A stretch of DNA of 64,000 bases from positions 95,226,214-95,290,213 of the forward strand of contig CM075857.1 in the NCBI GenBank assembly GCA_037975125.1, written 5' to 3'. The notes beneath the pieces are model-generated. The model saw only the letters and a list, made by a program, of their open reading frames with translations, was not told the origin of the DNA and searched no databases. Each line of letters begins with the position of its first letter. The stretch's first letter is position 1. Shown here one piece after another: positions 1-54,749 of the stretch. A program made the translations under genes and the position numbers. This stretch comes from Latrodectus hesperus (taxonomy: Eukaryota > Arthropoda > Arachnida > Araneae > Theridiidae).

Positions 1-2048
1 AATCTGTGGATTATGCGTCGAAAAGTTTTAAATGTTGTTGTGTATACATTACAGCCGATAATCTGATAAAAAACATTCTTCATTAGAAAAGCTTACAATA
101 AAGTTTTGAAAAATGCCACTTATGTTTCATAAAATAAACTATAGATGACGCCATGAATTGGCTGACTTACTTCATCTATAATCAACTTTGTCCAATTATG
201 TTCAAGACCGAATTTGTTTCATAGGAAAATTGTTGCTATTGGCTATTGCTATTTTACATTTTGCCTTGACCTGAGTAGTTTCTGTTGACCCTATTAAGTA
301 TTCATTAAAATTTATATTACTTTTAATATTTAATTAAAAAAATATTCTTCCATGGTCAACTTCCACTTTTTTAGCAATTTCCAAAAGTAAAAATAATTTC
401 AGAGATTACACTGAAATTACTTACAGACTGCTATATAAGAAATAAAACTTGAATTTATGTTTACCAGTTTCCAGTCAGAGGAGAAATTTTGGATTTTCTT
501 CTTCTGCTTTTGGCCAAACTTGTGTCTTGTCATTCCTTCATAAAGTCTGAGGTTTTAGCAACTAAGTGGCTGTTTCTCAGAAATATTTAGCTTCTAGGTT
601 TTGGATTCAGCTAATAAACTAATTATTGAAAGTGGGCAGAGCTTAAGCTGTATACTTAAGGTTGTGACTGAAGGCAGGTATTAGTTGAACATCAACGACA
701 AGAATTTTTTCTAAAATATGACTTGGATCCTCAACAAATCAAAGAAAGCAAAACTAATTTTTGAAAGAAAAATCCAATGAAAAATTTTTGGACTTGTTAA
801 AGAGGGTAACGTATGGAGAATCCTATACAACGATGAGATCTACAAAACATATGATAAATTTTGTGGGACTGACATTATAAAAACAGTAAAATTGTCATGC
901 ATCAAATAACTGGGCCATCTCTACACAAAGCCTGATGCTGAGTTTAGGAAAAAGGTGAACTCAAAGATCAAAGGAACAAGAAGAAGGGGAGGAGTAACCA
1001 CAAGATGGCTAGATGATGTTGAAAAGGACCTCAAGATATTAAAAGTAAATCGATGAAGGGGGGTCAAATCTGACAAGGTCATATGGAAAAGGATATGCGA
1101 GTTAGCCTTGGCCTGCAAAAGGCAGTTGTGCTTATGAAGAAGATGACTTGTGCCAAATAGCTTTGATACCCACATGCTTGCTTAGTATTAAATTTTCATG
1201 TTTGTAAATACTCACCAACATCTTTTGCATTGTGAAGATGGTGTTATGTATTTATTGAAGAGTAATAAATCTGAAATATAGTAAAAGTTACTAGTTACTT
1301 TTCATCAATTCATTTTAAGCCACCAAATTTCAGAAAAAAGTAAACTTTTTAGATGTTTACAATATCTAATACTTCATACTGCAGCACACTTTGTGTTTCT
1401 CTGCTAATGTTGGAACATAAAAATGTAAAATAACCAACAATATCATTCAGAAAATTTTCAAGTTCGTATTTTGTCATGTGGAAGCAAAAAATTGTTAATA
1501 AACGTTTAAATGTAAGATAAAAAAGCATGTTAAAAAAGCTTTTTTAATGTAAATAAAAAAGCAAAGCATGCGCGGTACAAAAAAATTTATCCTATGCAAA
1601 ATTAAAAAAAATTCATCTCTTTATTTAATTATTAATGAAAAAAATTTTTTTTTAAAATATATATTTCTAATTTCATTTTAAAAGTTATTATAAAATAGAA
1701 ATCAACAAGTTTTATTAGCTTCTCAAAATCTTCGCTCCTGATCGCAAGGTGATCAAAGTTTCATCTCAGTTTATCACACTTTGCGATGAGGCGGATTCAA
1801 ATATATATTTTCTTCATAATAAATGTTTTATTTCTGTACAATTTATTACATTTTTATTCACACTGTGTATTTTTTTATTTTATGTGGCACCCACATTATC
1901 CGCAGTACATATTTTCGGCTCTTCCCCGAAAAGCTTGTCGCGAATAATACGACGTTTTTTCACCTTTTACTCGGAAAAAGGTCTTGCGGATAATATGCTG
2001 CTGTGGATTATATACAAAAAAATACGTCCCTTAATTCTAATATTTAAC
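1..2048 (+). repeat. Dispersed repeat, copy A, running off the left edge
   Basis: Blocks match the second repeat region in the SKI3 intron 17. 1-275 matches 20757-21062 and, reversed, 22590-22893. 281-700 and 1149-1450 match 23140-23900. 1530-1640 and 1891-2048 match 21470-21720, and 1795-2000 reversed matches 22190-22380. A LINE tail sits at 808-1140 and is absent from the other copy. The 119-codon frame at 1749-2108 lies in this repeat and shows no protein similarity I know. The element type is unidentified. Confidence 0.7.
808..1140 (+). pseudogene. Non-LTR retrotransposon tail (reverse-transcriptase C-terminal remnant)
   Basis: Reads RILYNDEIYKTYDKFCGTD, then after a stop KPDAEFRKKV..KIKGTRRR and TRWLDDVEKDLKILKVNR followed by a stop at 1054. 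This is the RYN(D/H)ELY...(R)RWLD.V..DL pattern typical of the C-terminus of endonuclease/reverse-transcriptase LINE proteins in arthropods. It is broken by stops and inactive. Copy B of the surrounding repeat lacks it. Confidence 0.7.
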
Positions 2049-3828
2049 ACATTTTTAATGATATATTATTTCTCTCTCTCTCTCATCAGATCATATTTTG
2101 AAAGATAGATATGTATCTACATATTTAGAATTTGTATTGTTTTTTCTTCATGAAATAGTATATTTGAAACTATTAAAATTTCCATGGACAGAAGAGAAAA
2201 AAATCAATTTCCTAAATATTTTGTGCAAATTCAAAATAAGAAAAATAATTATAAGTCCATTTATAAATATTTAATATTCATTAAAAATCTATTAATGAAT
2301 ACTAATTTCTGAAATTCTTGTGTCATTAACACTTAAAAAATAGTAAATACTACTGCATAAGAGCTTACTACTAAATTTGAAGTATTTAAGAGTATCTTTA
2401 ATTATCTAAAACTGGCAAGTCAAAAAAAGGTAATACTTGAAAATGAATGCAGTGAAATTAACAAAATTGCTTCACTTTTAATGACTAACATTCTTTTGTG
2501 TAATAAAGGAATATGAACCATTTTTCAACCACACATCAAGTGATTAAAAAGCATTCTTTATATTAAATAACAATACTGAGAACTCTTTATGTTAAGATGT
2601 ATGAACAAAACGATATTTAAAATTAAAAGAGTATATTGTTTTTCAGTTTTAAGCATCATTTTGTTAATACATAATAAAGTCATAGAGAATGTTGACTTGC
2701 ATTAAAATTATAAATAATGAATTCTGAAGTGATGCATAACAAATTCGGAAATTCAGATAAAATTTCAACAGATAGTCTTCCTCGACTTCAGAGCTCAAGC
2801 ATGGCCTTAGAAAAATGAAACATTCTTTATCAGAATACTCCTCAGAATTTATTGACCATAATTTTTTTAAATCTTGAGATTATTAACAACTGAAATCAAT
2901 TGTTAAAACATTGTTTAAGATATTTTCAAAAAGTTCATTGATTTTAGGATATATATATTATAAATTCTAATGTAACTAAAATAAACTGGTTCATAAAAAA
3001 TGAATTTTTACTGATAAACTCGAAGAAAGATACATGTGTTAAAATACAGTATATCTACAAAACATAATTACCATTTACAAATAATTATGCATATCTTATG
3101 GCTAGATAGACAATTAAATTAGTACATAAATTTTGCATAGATGTTTAACATTTTAAAATTTTATTAAAAATAAAATGATATTTAAAACTAAGATAAAGCA
3201 AATATCTTAGCATATCTTATTGTTTTAATGATTATATTTCTAAAGCAACATTAAATTAATATTTTAAAAACCATATAAAATTAAGAAATCAAATACAAAA
3301 TTAATTTACAGATAAATAATTATTAATTTTAACCATCCATCACAGATGGTTTAAATTTGACAATTATATACTATTATTGAATATTACTAGCTATTTATGA
3401 ACTTAAAATATTTTATTATCTTTCATAATAAATGAATCAACTAAAGACAGAGGAGGCTGATAATATATAAAAGTACAAGACTTATATAAATATATTACTA
3501 CGATTAAAAACATTCAGGTCCAAAATCAGTAGAAATAGAACAAATTTCAATTATTACACATAATTAAAACCAATAAAAAGGAAGTTTGTTGAATTTTATT
3601 ATTTTAGTTTAGTTTGTTATTATATTATATTTAGTTGAATTTTATTATTTTATTATGACTAAGAAAAATTGGCTAAAGAAGAACATTAAAATCAATCAAA
3701 TTTCAAGATAAACTACATTTAAAATAAATTTGCACAAATAATTTATATTAAATGTTATTAGAATTTAGATTCTTGAACAGTAAAAATTGTAGGAATCTTT
3801 TAAAAGTAATGCTACTTACATTGGAAGA

Positions 3829-3886
3829 AGGAAATATAAATCAGGTTTTTGCACAGCCAAGTGAGAAAGTTTTTATCATTTATTTA
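3829..3886 (+). repeat. 58-bp local direct duplication, copy 1
   Basis: Matches 4079-4136 at about 55 of 58 positions, 250 bases apart. Both start AGGAAATATAAATCAG and end TTTTTATCATTTATTTA. Confidence 0.8.
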
Positions 3887-4078
3887 CATTGTTATCAAAA
3901 TGTGATAATTTTGTACATACACACTTCTAAATTAAAAATTATTCAAATAATTAATCTTTAAATCTAAACATATATTTATATAAAAAGCTTTTATACTAAA
4001 AGATACAATTTCACTAACTTTTTTTATTATGGAAGAAATCACATAATACAGCGCAAAACTTTTAAAGAAATTTGTAGG

Positions 4079-4136
4079 AGGAAATATAAATCAGATTTTT
4101 GCACAGTCATGTGAGAAAGTTTTTATCATTTATTTA
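4079..4136 (+). repeat. 58-bp local direct duplication, copy 2
   Basis: Second copy of the repeat at 3829-3886. The sequence between the copies is not duplicated. Confidence 0.8.
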
Positions 4137-4436
4137 AAAACAATATGGTTAGTCATAATTATTCAAATTTTACTTTTTCTTAACAGCTCTGAAATTTTTT
4201 TTCATTTGAACATGATCAATTCAAACCTGACATACAAAGATTAATATTAGTTTTATTACAAATGTATGATAAAATTTAATTTCTTCGAATAAGTGAAGGC
4301 AATCAGTTTTTAACAATAAAATACTAAATACAACAGACACTATAAAGTAGTGGACATTAAATGAGGGTTAAGTTACAGAAAAGACATATGTATACAAAAC
4401 AGAAATTTTGCAAAAGAATAATGAAAGAAATCTTAC

Positions 4437-47191
<42,755 letters not shown>

Positions 47192-50100
47192 TCAGGTTGT
47201 TGCTAGTTTAAATTAAAATTTGAATTAAATGAAATTTTTAAAATATTTATTGCAATGAATAAAAAAGTTATAAAAAATAACAATTAAATAAAAAAAATAG
47301 TAAAGTAGATGTAATACATGCAAAACAAAGAAATTTTAAAAATTGGCAAATGGAAAAATGTTGATTTTGTGAACTTGTCATCAAAAATAAAACCTCACAA
47401 ACTTCATACTGGCATACAGATACTTTATTTCAAATTGTTAAAAGGAGTTTTCGGAGTTTAATAGCAATGAAAAATTATTACTGCGAGTCAAATTTATCTT
47501 TTTTAAAATTGTCACAGAAATAGAACCAGTACATTGGTTAGTATTTTAAAAATGACCAAATATGAAATGAAATCAAATAGATACAATTACATTAATGTTA
47601 ATAAATGTAATTATAATATATTTAAGAAACAATGATCATATTTTGAAGAAAAAATTTATCTAAAATCCATCAAAACATAAATATAATACCAAAAGAATTA
47701 ATAAAATTTTATGATTTATTAGTTTTTTTTATACAGTCTTCAATCATTTTCAAGATTAATAAACATTATTTCCTTAAGTGAAAGTGTAAAAAAAATTCGT
47801 TGAAAATTAGTAGCTCAGATGAGATATTGAAAACTAGACATTTTTACTTATGCATTAGCTAATGGAGAAATAACTGTTCATGTTTGATTATTTTATGTCG
47901 AAATAATCATACTAAAATGAAAAGGAGTATATAGTGGTCACACATTTGTTTTTAGATTATAAAAAGATTAAAAACAAAACTGAATAAATATTCTCACATC
48001 CATTCAAGAATTGGAATAGTAAATGTTTAATGAAAACAGTTGTCTTGTGAGCTGAATTCATGGATATAATTTTAAAATCATAAAATAACTTAAAATTCAG
48101 ATAAATAAGAAATAATTTAATTTTCTTTCATCAATGAAATTCTAAATAAAAGATTTTTATTCTCAATTAATTTGATTTTTCATGATATAATGATATAAGA
48201 CAGTAGAAAATATATTCTTAAAAAAATATTTTCTTCATTGCTTAGTTTTAGGACTATTTAACACTTTTGGACACACAGAATTTATCAATGCAGGAAACAT
48301 AAAAATAAAAAATATCACTTGACCATTTATTATTTTATTGTTGAGCAGTAATTTGTAGGGTATAGTAGAAAATCTATTATGACGACGTTTAGGCCAATTC
48401 AGGACAGCTTGTGAATCATAGAATTTCTTTTAGAAACAGGGATAAGATATTGAAAAGGAGAAAATCTCCAAAAATTACTGAGCCATGCTAACAAATATAA
48501 AACATAAGAACACTATTTTTTTATTTTAACATTAAAACTTTTAACATAAAAATTTTAACCTATTCTTTTATAATATGAAATGCAAGGATAATTATAAAAA
48601 GTAATCGCAAAAGACAGCGAGTTGTGGATGCCTTAAGCCGTTAAATATGTAGAATTGTAGCCTGTATAAATGGTTACCATGAGTGGGTTGTCAGTAACAC
48701 ATAAATACTATTCTGAAAGGTAAATTATTTTGTCTGTTAACAATAAAAACATGATATGAGTACAAATTTTTAATAAAACTAAAATAAAACAAAAATTGTT
48801 ACATAAATATATATGATTAAATTATATGTATTTATGTAACATATATATGAATTATATATAAATGAATAACTATATATGATTAAATTACATGTGTGTTTAA
48901 ATATAATTTGGTTTATTTTCTTAAATATGTATTTTGTTTAAAGTATCAATGCAAATTAAAGCTTTGATTCATAATAAGAATGAATCTTTATAGATTTAAA
49001 TAAATTTTTTGTGGCATGTAGTTTTTCAACTATGTTCCAATAATTTTCTTGAAAAAGGATTTTATATATTTCTTATAAAATATCTGATAATAATTTTAAA
49101 TAAAATGTTTGCTTCAATTTCAAGAGTTAATATTTAAAAAATGATAATTTTTAAAATTTTTTTAATAATTTGTAGTTTTTAATCAATTTACAGCAATATT
49201 CACAATATAATATCAGTGAAAATCCTCTCACTGTTTTTTTTTTTTTTTTTAGGTTATCAGCTTTTTATTATTTGCTTTTTTTAAGGGTATCAATTTAGTA
49301 TGAAAGTAAGTAAAAATACTTAGTGATATTTATATTAATGAATATATAATCCTGTTTTTACATAGCACAGATATTGACTGTTTCAGTACTTTTACTATAC
49401 CAAGACATGGTAGGATTAAATTGATATTTTTTTTTAACGAAATCAGTGTTTAAAATTTTTTGTTGGATTGAAAGGATATTATAAATATAAGAAATGTCAT
49501 TCAACTGATTGTTAGCAATTAAATTACAATTATTGCATATATATTGACATCAATATACAAACAGACAGTAAAGTAAGAAATTCAACAAATGATGACAGAA
49601 AAAGAAATTGTAACTAGGAAAAATGTTTTATGGTTTCACTTCCAAGACTACTTCATAAATCTAAGTATACTTTTAAAATAAGCATCATTAAACTGTGTGT
49701 GTGTTTTTTTTACCAACTTTTAAAGTAAAGTTTTTTTGTTCACAACTGAAAATATTTAAAAAAATCATAACTGAAAATACCACAAAAATTCATGTTATTT
49801 TTCTTTTTTTTAGTTTTTTAAAACAATTGTATTATTTGTATTTTCTTAAACATCAAAATGTAACATGTATGTTTAGTTGTATACTTTAAGATTTTATAAA
49901 TTTTATATAGTTTCATTATAATTAGACGAGTGTCTAATATTGGACAGAAACAATATTGAATTAAATAATTTAAAACAAAACAAAATTCAAAACTGGAACT
50001 TATACAAACAAATATTTCAATTCTCAGAATATTTTAATTACAATAAACTTTTTTCTATGAACAGCTGTTTATCTGGTAAATGTTTTATTTATCTCACTAT

Positions 50101-50499
50101 AAGAATTAAATCTTTAAACATTCTTGATTACATACTTGTCATGAAACCACATAATTACAATAAAATATGTTATGATATGTCAGAAATTAGAGATTACAAT
50201 GAATCATGGAAGTTAAAATGAAACACCCCAAAATTCTTGTTCAACAGTTTCTATGTAGATGTCACATTTTTCCATCTTATCAATAAAAGGAAACAAACAA
50301 GTCATAAAAATTCATTAAATAATATTTTCAAAATTGTCTGCACTTTAAAGAGAAGTATTTTGCATTTGAGCTAACTTTTTAACCATTAAGAAAAAATGCG
50401 ATACATTTTAAATTCAAATATAAACATTATTAACCTTTATCTCAAACAGCATTTGCTTTTGTTAAATGTAAATTAATTTTTATATCATAAATAAAAAGC

Positions 50500-50693
50500 T
50501 GGGTAAAACTGAGTAATACGGCCGAAGTTTGGCGATTTTTTGGATTTTTTTCGCCAAGTTCAAGTAAGGATTGAAATTCCTACGCTATATTCACAGCGAA
50601 ATACAAAACGAATATAAAAGACAGTATTGAAATTCCGGCACTATATCTAAACCGGGTAAAACTGAGGTCTGTCCGTAATACTCAGTTTAGCCA
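50500..50693. mobile_element. Small terminal-inverted-repeat element (MITE-like)
   Basis: The left end TGGGTAAAACTGAGTAATAC and the reverse complement of the right end TGGCTAAACTGAGTATTAC match over about 20 bases with one indel. An extra direct copy of GGGTAAAACTGAG sits inside at 50654. The element is about 194 bp with no coding capacity. I see no clear target-site duplication, so the superfamily is open. Confidence 0.5.
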
Positions 50694-51349
50694 TAGACTT
50701 TACTTGATATTAATGGTAAACTTAAATATTTTCAATGAAAATATGGATACACATGATAAATCGGTATAAAAATAATTTAGTAAAAAAGTGAAAAGTATAT
50801 TTTAATAAGAGAAATATGTTTTTGATTTTTGCACAGAATTGTTTGAATATTTTCAGATCATCTATGAAAGAAATAAAAATATAAAATACCGTTTCAAACT
50901 CGTCTGCTCGAACGTAAACTAATTTTTTACGGTTAACGATTAACTTTTACTAATAAGTGAAAATACTTTTAAGAAATTTGTTTTTAGTACTCAAGAAAAA
51001 ACTAAATAGTTTTGTAATGAATATGTTTTGAATGGCTTTCGAATTTGCGGACTGCTAAATGCAATAATTCCGCCTATTGAACATTTTCGGTAAAAAAATT
51101 TGTCACTGTATTTTTTATTTAAAATGATTTGGCAATGAGAGTTTCTTGATTCACTTCTCACTTCTGTCTTCTGCAAGGAGTTTCCGTTCCGTAGTTCAAG
51201 GTAGTCATAAATATGTAGTAAAATGAAATAAAAAAAAAATCAAATTTCCAGTTTTTGTTTTACTATCGCTTGTGATAGAAGCGTAGTATACTTTTAGAAT
51301 GAGCTATTGTTTTACGTCAATTTTTAATTTAAGGAAACTCAAAAAATTA

Positions 51350-51357
51350 TGACGTCA
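51350..51357. promoter_or_regulatory. Perfect cAMP response element palindrome TGACGTCA upstream of perilipin
   Basis: An exact CRE octamer 241 bases before the perilipin start codon, with a one-mismatch copy TTACGTCA at 51312-51319. CREB/ATF factors bind this site in animals, and lipid mobilisation is cAMP-controlled. A role here is inference from sequence and position only. Confidence 0.45.
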
Positions 51358-51597
51358 AACTAGATATTTTTTTCGGATAAGATCTCGGGACAACAATTAT
51401 TTGTTGCGACAGTAAAATTGTGCATTGTTGAGGAAACCCCGAATTTTTCACTTGTAATTTTTCCCGATGTTAACTTAGAATCTGGTTCTTTTATACGCCT
51501 TAATTTTTACTATAAGTTTTTATTTATTTGAGAAATCATATTAATTTTATTTAAATTTTACTATTTAATATTTAACTGAAACATTTTTCCATATTTC

Positions 51598-51835
51598 ATG
51601 TATCGAAAACATTTAAGAATGGTTCTTATAAAAGATTTGGAATCTAAAAGATCTAGGAGTGAATTGGTTCACAGAATTGCAAGCATTCCTGTTGTTTATC
51701 TGGCTTGGAATATTGCTGCAGATACTTACCAAAGTGTTAAATCATCTCATAAACTGTTAAATGTATCATTGACAACTACTGAAAAAGCTGCATATTTTAT
51801 TACAAATCCCGTTTTGCGACGATTTGAGAAACAGT
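51598..51835 (+). CDS. Perilipin coding exon 1 (residues 1-80)
   Basis: Starts MYRKHLRMVLIKDLESKRSR and ends with one base of codon 80 at the strong donor GTAAGT (51836-51841). It holds the first part of the PAT domain. No in-frame codon upstream suggests a longer first exon, but a 5' UTR exon is not excluded. Confidence 0.85.
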
Positions 51836-54683
51836 GTAAGTGTATATCTTTTCCTTTTAGTTTTTAATATTTTTTTGATACAAGTTTGCAATTGATAGAA
51901 TTTAAGTCAAGTTTATAAACTGTCAATATTTCTATTTAATGTAGTTCTATATTTATGGTTCTTTTAAAACTAAACTTTGTATGCCATTTGAAAATATATT
52001 TTAAAATTCTAAATAAAAGGCTGTTAATAAATATTTATATTTTTTTCATTTTATATAAGAGGAAAAATTACATTGTAAGAATGCTAATGTTGCAATTTAA
52101 TCATTTGTAAGTTATTAAATATTTTACTGTTTATATAATAAAAAAAGTGTTAAATGAAAATGGTAGAAATATGAAAACTTATTTATATTATTTGATGCCA
52201 TTATAAAAACTTATCTAAAAGACTATAAAATCTGTTTTGATCTTGTTGAGATACACAGGTATCTGTACAAAAAAAAAAGTATGCAATCGCAACTTAAATA
52301 TGTATCATTATTTCCTGGGGCTAATTGGAACTATTGGCAATCACTCTTTTATAGAGAAAAAGTAGAGACATGTTTTCTCATTTTCCATTTTAAATTTACT
52401 TTGGTGATAGTATATTTTCTAAATATAACATGTTTTTGAATAAAATATCTTTTTCAAATGAAAAATTATTAGTTCCATTTAGAAATAATCCTGAACCAAT
52501 AAAAAAAAGAACTATAAAATTTTCTTTCTAGAAAGGTAGAAATTTAATTTTGCCTGAAAAGCTTTAAGATATCTTTATTAAATAATTTAAAATATTTTAT
52601 AAGTGTTCTTTTTTAGTTGTGAAATATATTTGTTTATATGTATTTTGTACATAATACAATTATTATCTTTTAATTAAATTTTTTCAATACTTAGAAAATT
52701 TTATGTTTATAGAAAAATATATAATATACAGTTTATTCCAAAATTTATTTATTGGGGTGCTATAAATACTAGGAGATTAAACTTTTCACTTAAAATTTTT
52801 AATTTTAAAACATTTTTTTAAAAATAATTGTAAGTATGATAACTAGCAAAATTAAAGGTAGAACTATATAACTGAAAGTGCACATAGGTGCCGTTTGTAA
52901 TGAATGCATCACTTTGATATTTTGAGCTCATTAATTAAAACCAGTTACATATTTATCTTTAATTAAAGATACACAATATTGAAATTCTTATTTTTTTATT
53001 TTTCAAAATAATTATGAATAATAGAATTTTTGACTCAAAATTTTTAGTATCTGCTTTTATTACTGTTAATTTTACTGAAAATTTTTCATGCACTTTCAGT
53101 AAAGTCTGCAGATCTTATTGCTTGCAGAGGAATTCAAGCATTACAAGATCTAGTACCAAACATTCTACGGAAACAACAACAGGTATTACATTTTTGTTAT
53201 ATTTAACTATTTTTAAAAACAAAGTTTGTTCATTAATTTTCTATTGCTTTTCAGCTTTTTTAAACTTCAAATAGTTGTTTTACTATTTGCACATAATTCT
53301 TCAATTTCATTACTTTATTCAAATTGCTTTGGTTTGTTGTACAAAAGATGAGATTAAATTGCATATTTCCAATTTCAATTCATATTATTATAATCAAGTA
53401 ATAACTATAAAAGATTCCTCTCATTATTTAATATAAAGATATTTCTCAAAGATTTTCAAAATATTTCAGTAACTTCTGAAAATGTGATATTCATTCATAA
53501 TTATATTTAAAATATAATTATAAACAAACAAATGTATTGAGAACAAAAGAACAGTTTAATAATAGCTTATAAATCTACTAATAAAACAATGAATTTATCT
53601 TGGAGCAATATTGCTTCTCTTAATTAATACTCACAATATTTAAACAATCCAGCATCAGACTGATTGCATGTCTATACAGAAGGCTTTGCTATTGGTGCTG
53701 ATTATAATATAGGCATGAGTGCTTACTCTTGTAAATTTAGCCTTAGTTATGCTGTTGGTGCAAGTTGCACCAACTATGAGGCTGAAGTCACTGCTGTGCA
53801 AATGGCTTTGACTGAAATTAAAAGGTGTGACAATCAAAATATTGTGACATTTTTTGATTCCCAGCCCACTAAAATTGATATCACTTCCATCATGTCATCT
53901 AACAAGGAACCAGTCCTTAGCTGCCAACTCGGAATTGATGTTTTGATGAATAGGAGACGAAATGTTGTCCTGCAATGGATCCTGAGTCGCTGGAATCACA
54001 GGAAATGAAATTGCAGTCTCCCTGGCCAAGTGTGACTCCAATCTACCACAGCCTGATCTACCTGTTCACTATTAGTGTGTTAAAAGAATCATCAATACTA
54101 GATTTAAAGTGCAACTTTGAGGGGTTTTTAGGGATTTGCTGTGGGAAAAAATTGCATCCCTCATGACCTACCCAGAGCTGTTGCTAACTTTAGAACTAAA
54201 ACAGTACAGGACTACCTTTTAAAACATCTACACAGATTTGGTTTGGCAGACACCACGACTTGCCCACTATACAGTGCCTTTGACATGTCTGGAGATCATT
54301 TGATCAGTTGTTCTGGACTTAGTGACGTAGCAGCAGTGAATTATGCTAAAATATTTTCTCACTTTGTTTGTCAGAACTGTATTGGGCTGCCCGTCTCAGA
54401 CTAATGGCAGTCATGCCTAGGTTTGTTTGATGTAAGTGTAAAAAATATTTAAATAGTGATGTTGTGCACATAAATAGTGCTTACAAGCAGGGTCTTAAGA
54501 TATGCATAAATGATCACAGAATGATTTTTTAATATTTAATAGATTCAGTTATTATGATTCAAAATGTTAATAAAAGTAAATGAAATAAAATAGCAAAAAT
54601 TCAGAATGAAATACTTAAATTCTGCTTTATATTTTCTTAGAAAGCAGAAGGACAAGTTTCATGAATAAGTTTTAGGCAAGAGA

Positions 54684-54749
<66 letters not shown>

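Larger units (their letters stand above)
2049..4436. other. AT-rich sequence, part of an SKI3 intron
   Basis: No exon or transposon recognised on either strand apart from the 58-base duplication listed separately. I specifically searched for SKI3 C-terminal exons and saw none. Confidence 0.6.
47192..51597. promoter_or_regulatory. Divergent intergenic region between SKI3 and perilipin
   Basis: 4.4 kb separating the two start codons. From 47192 to 50499 it is featureless AT-rich sequence in which I see no exon. From 50500 to 51480 CpG dinucleotides are noticeably more frequent and the CRE sites and a small inverted-repeat element occur. That part is the most promoter-like stretch, probably for perilipin. 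No TATA box or start site can be fixed with confidence. Confidence 0.4.

Noticed and set aside
921..1175. 84-codon minus-strand open frame
   Set aside because: It is the reverse of the LINE tail; the recognisable protein pattern is on the plus strand.
1749..2108. 119-codon plus-strand open frame
   Set aside because: Falls in the dispersed repeat, and the related copy at 21541-21720 does not keep the frame, so there is no sign of selection.
1..4436. Search for SKI3 C-terminal exons
   Set aside because: No frame with GT/AG borders resembled the TTC37 C-terminus; the remaining exons most likely lie outside the window.
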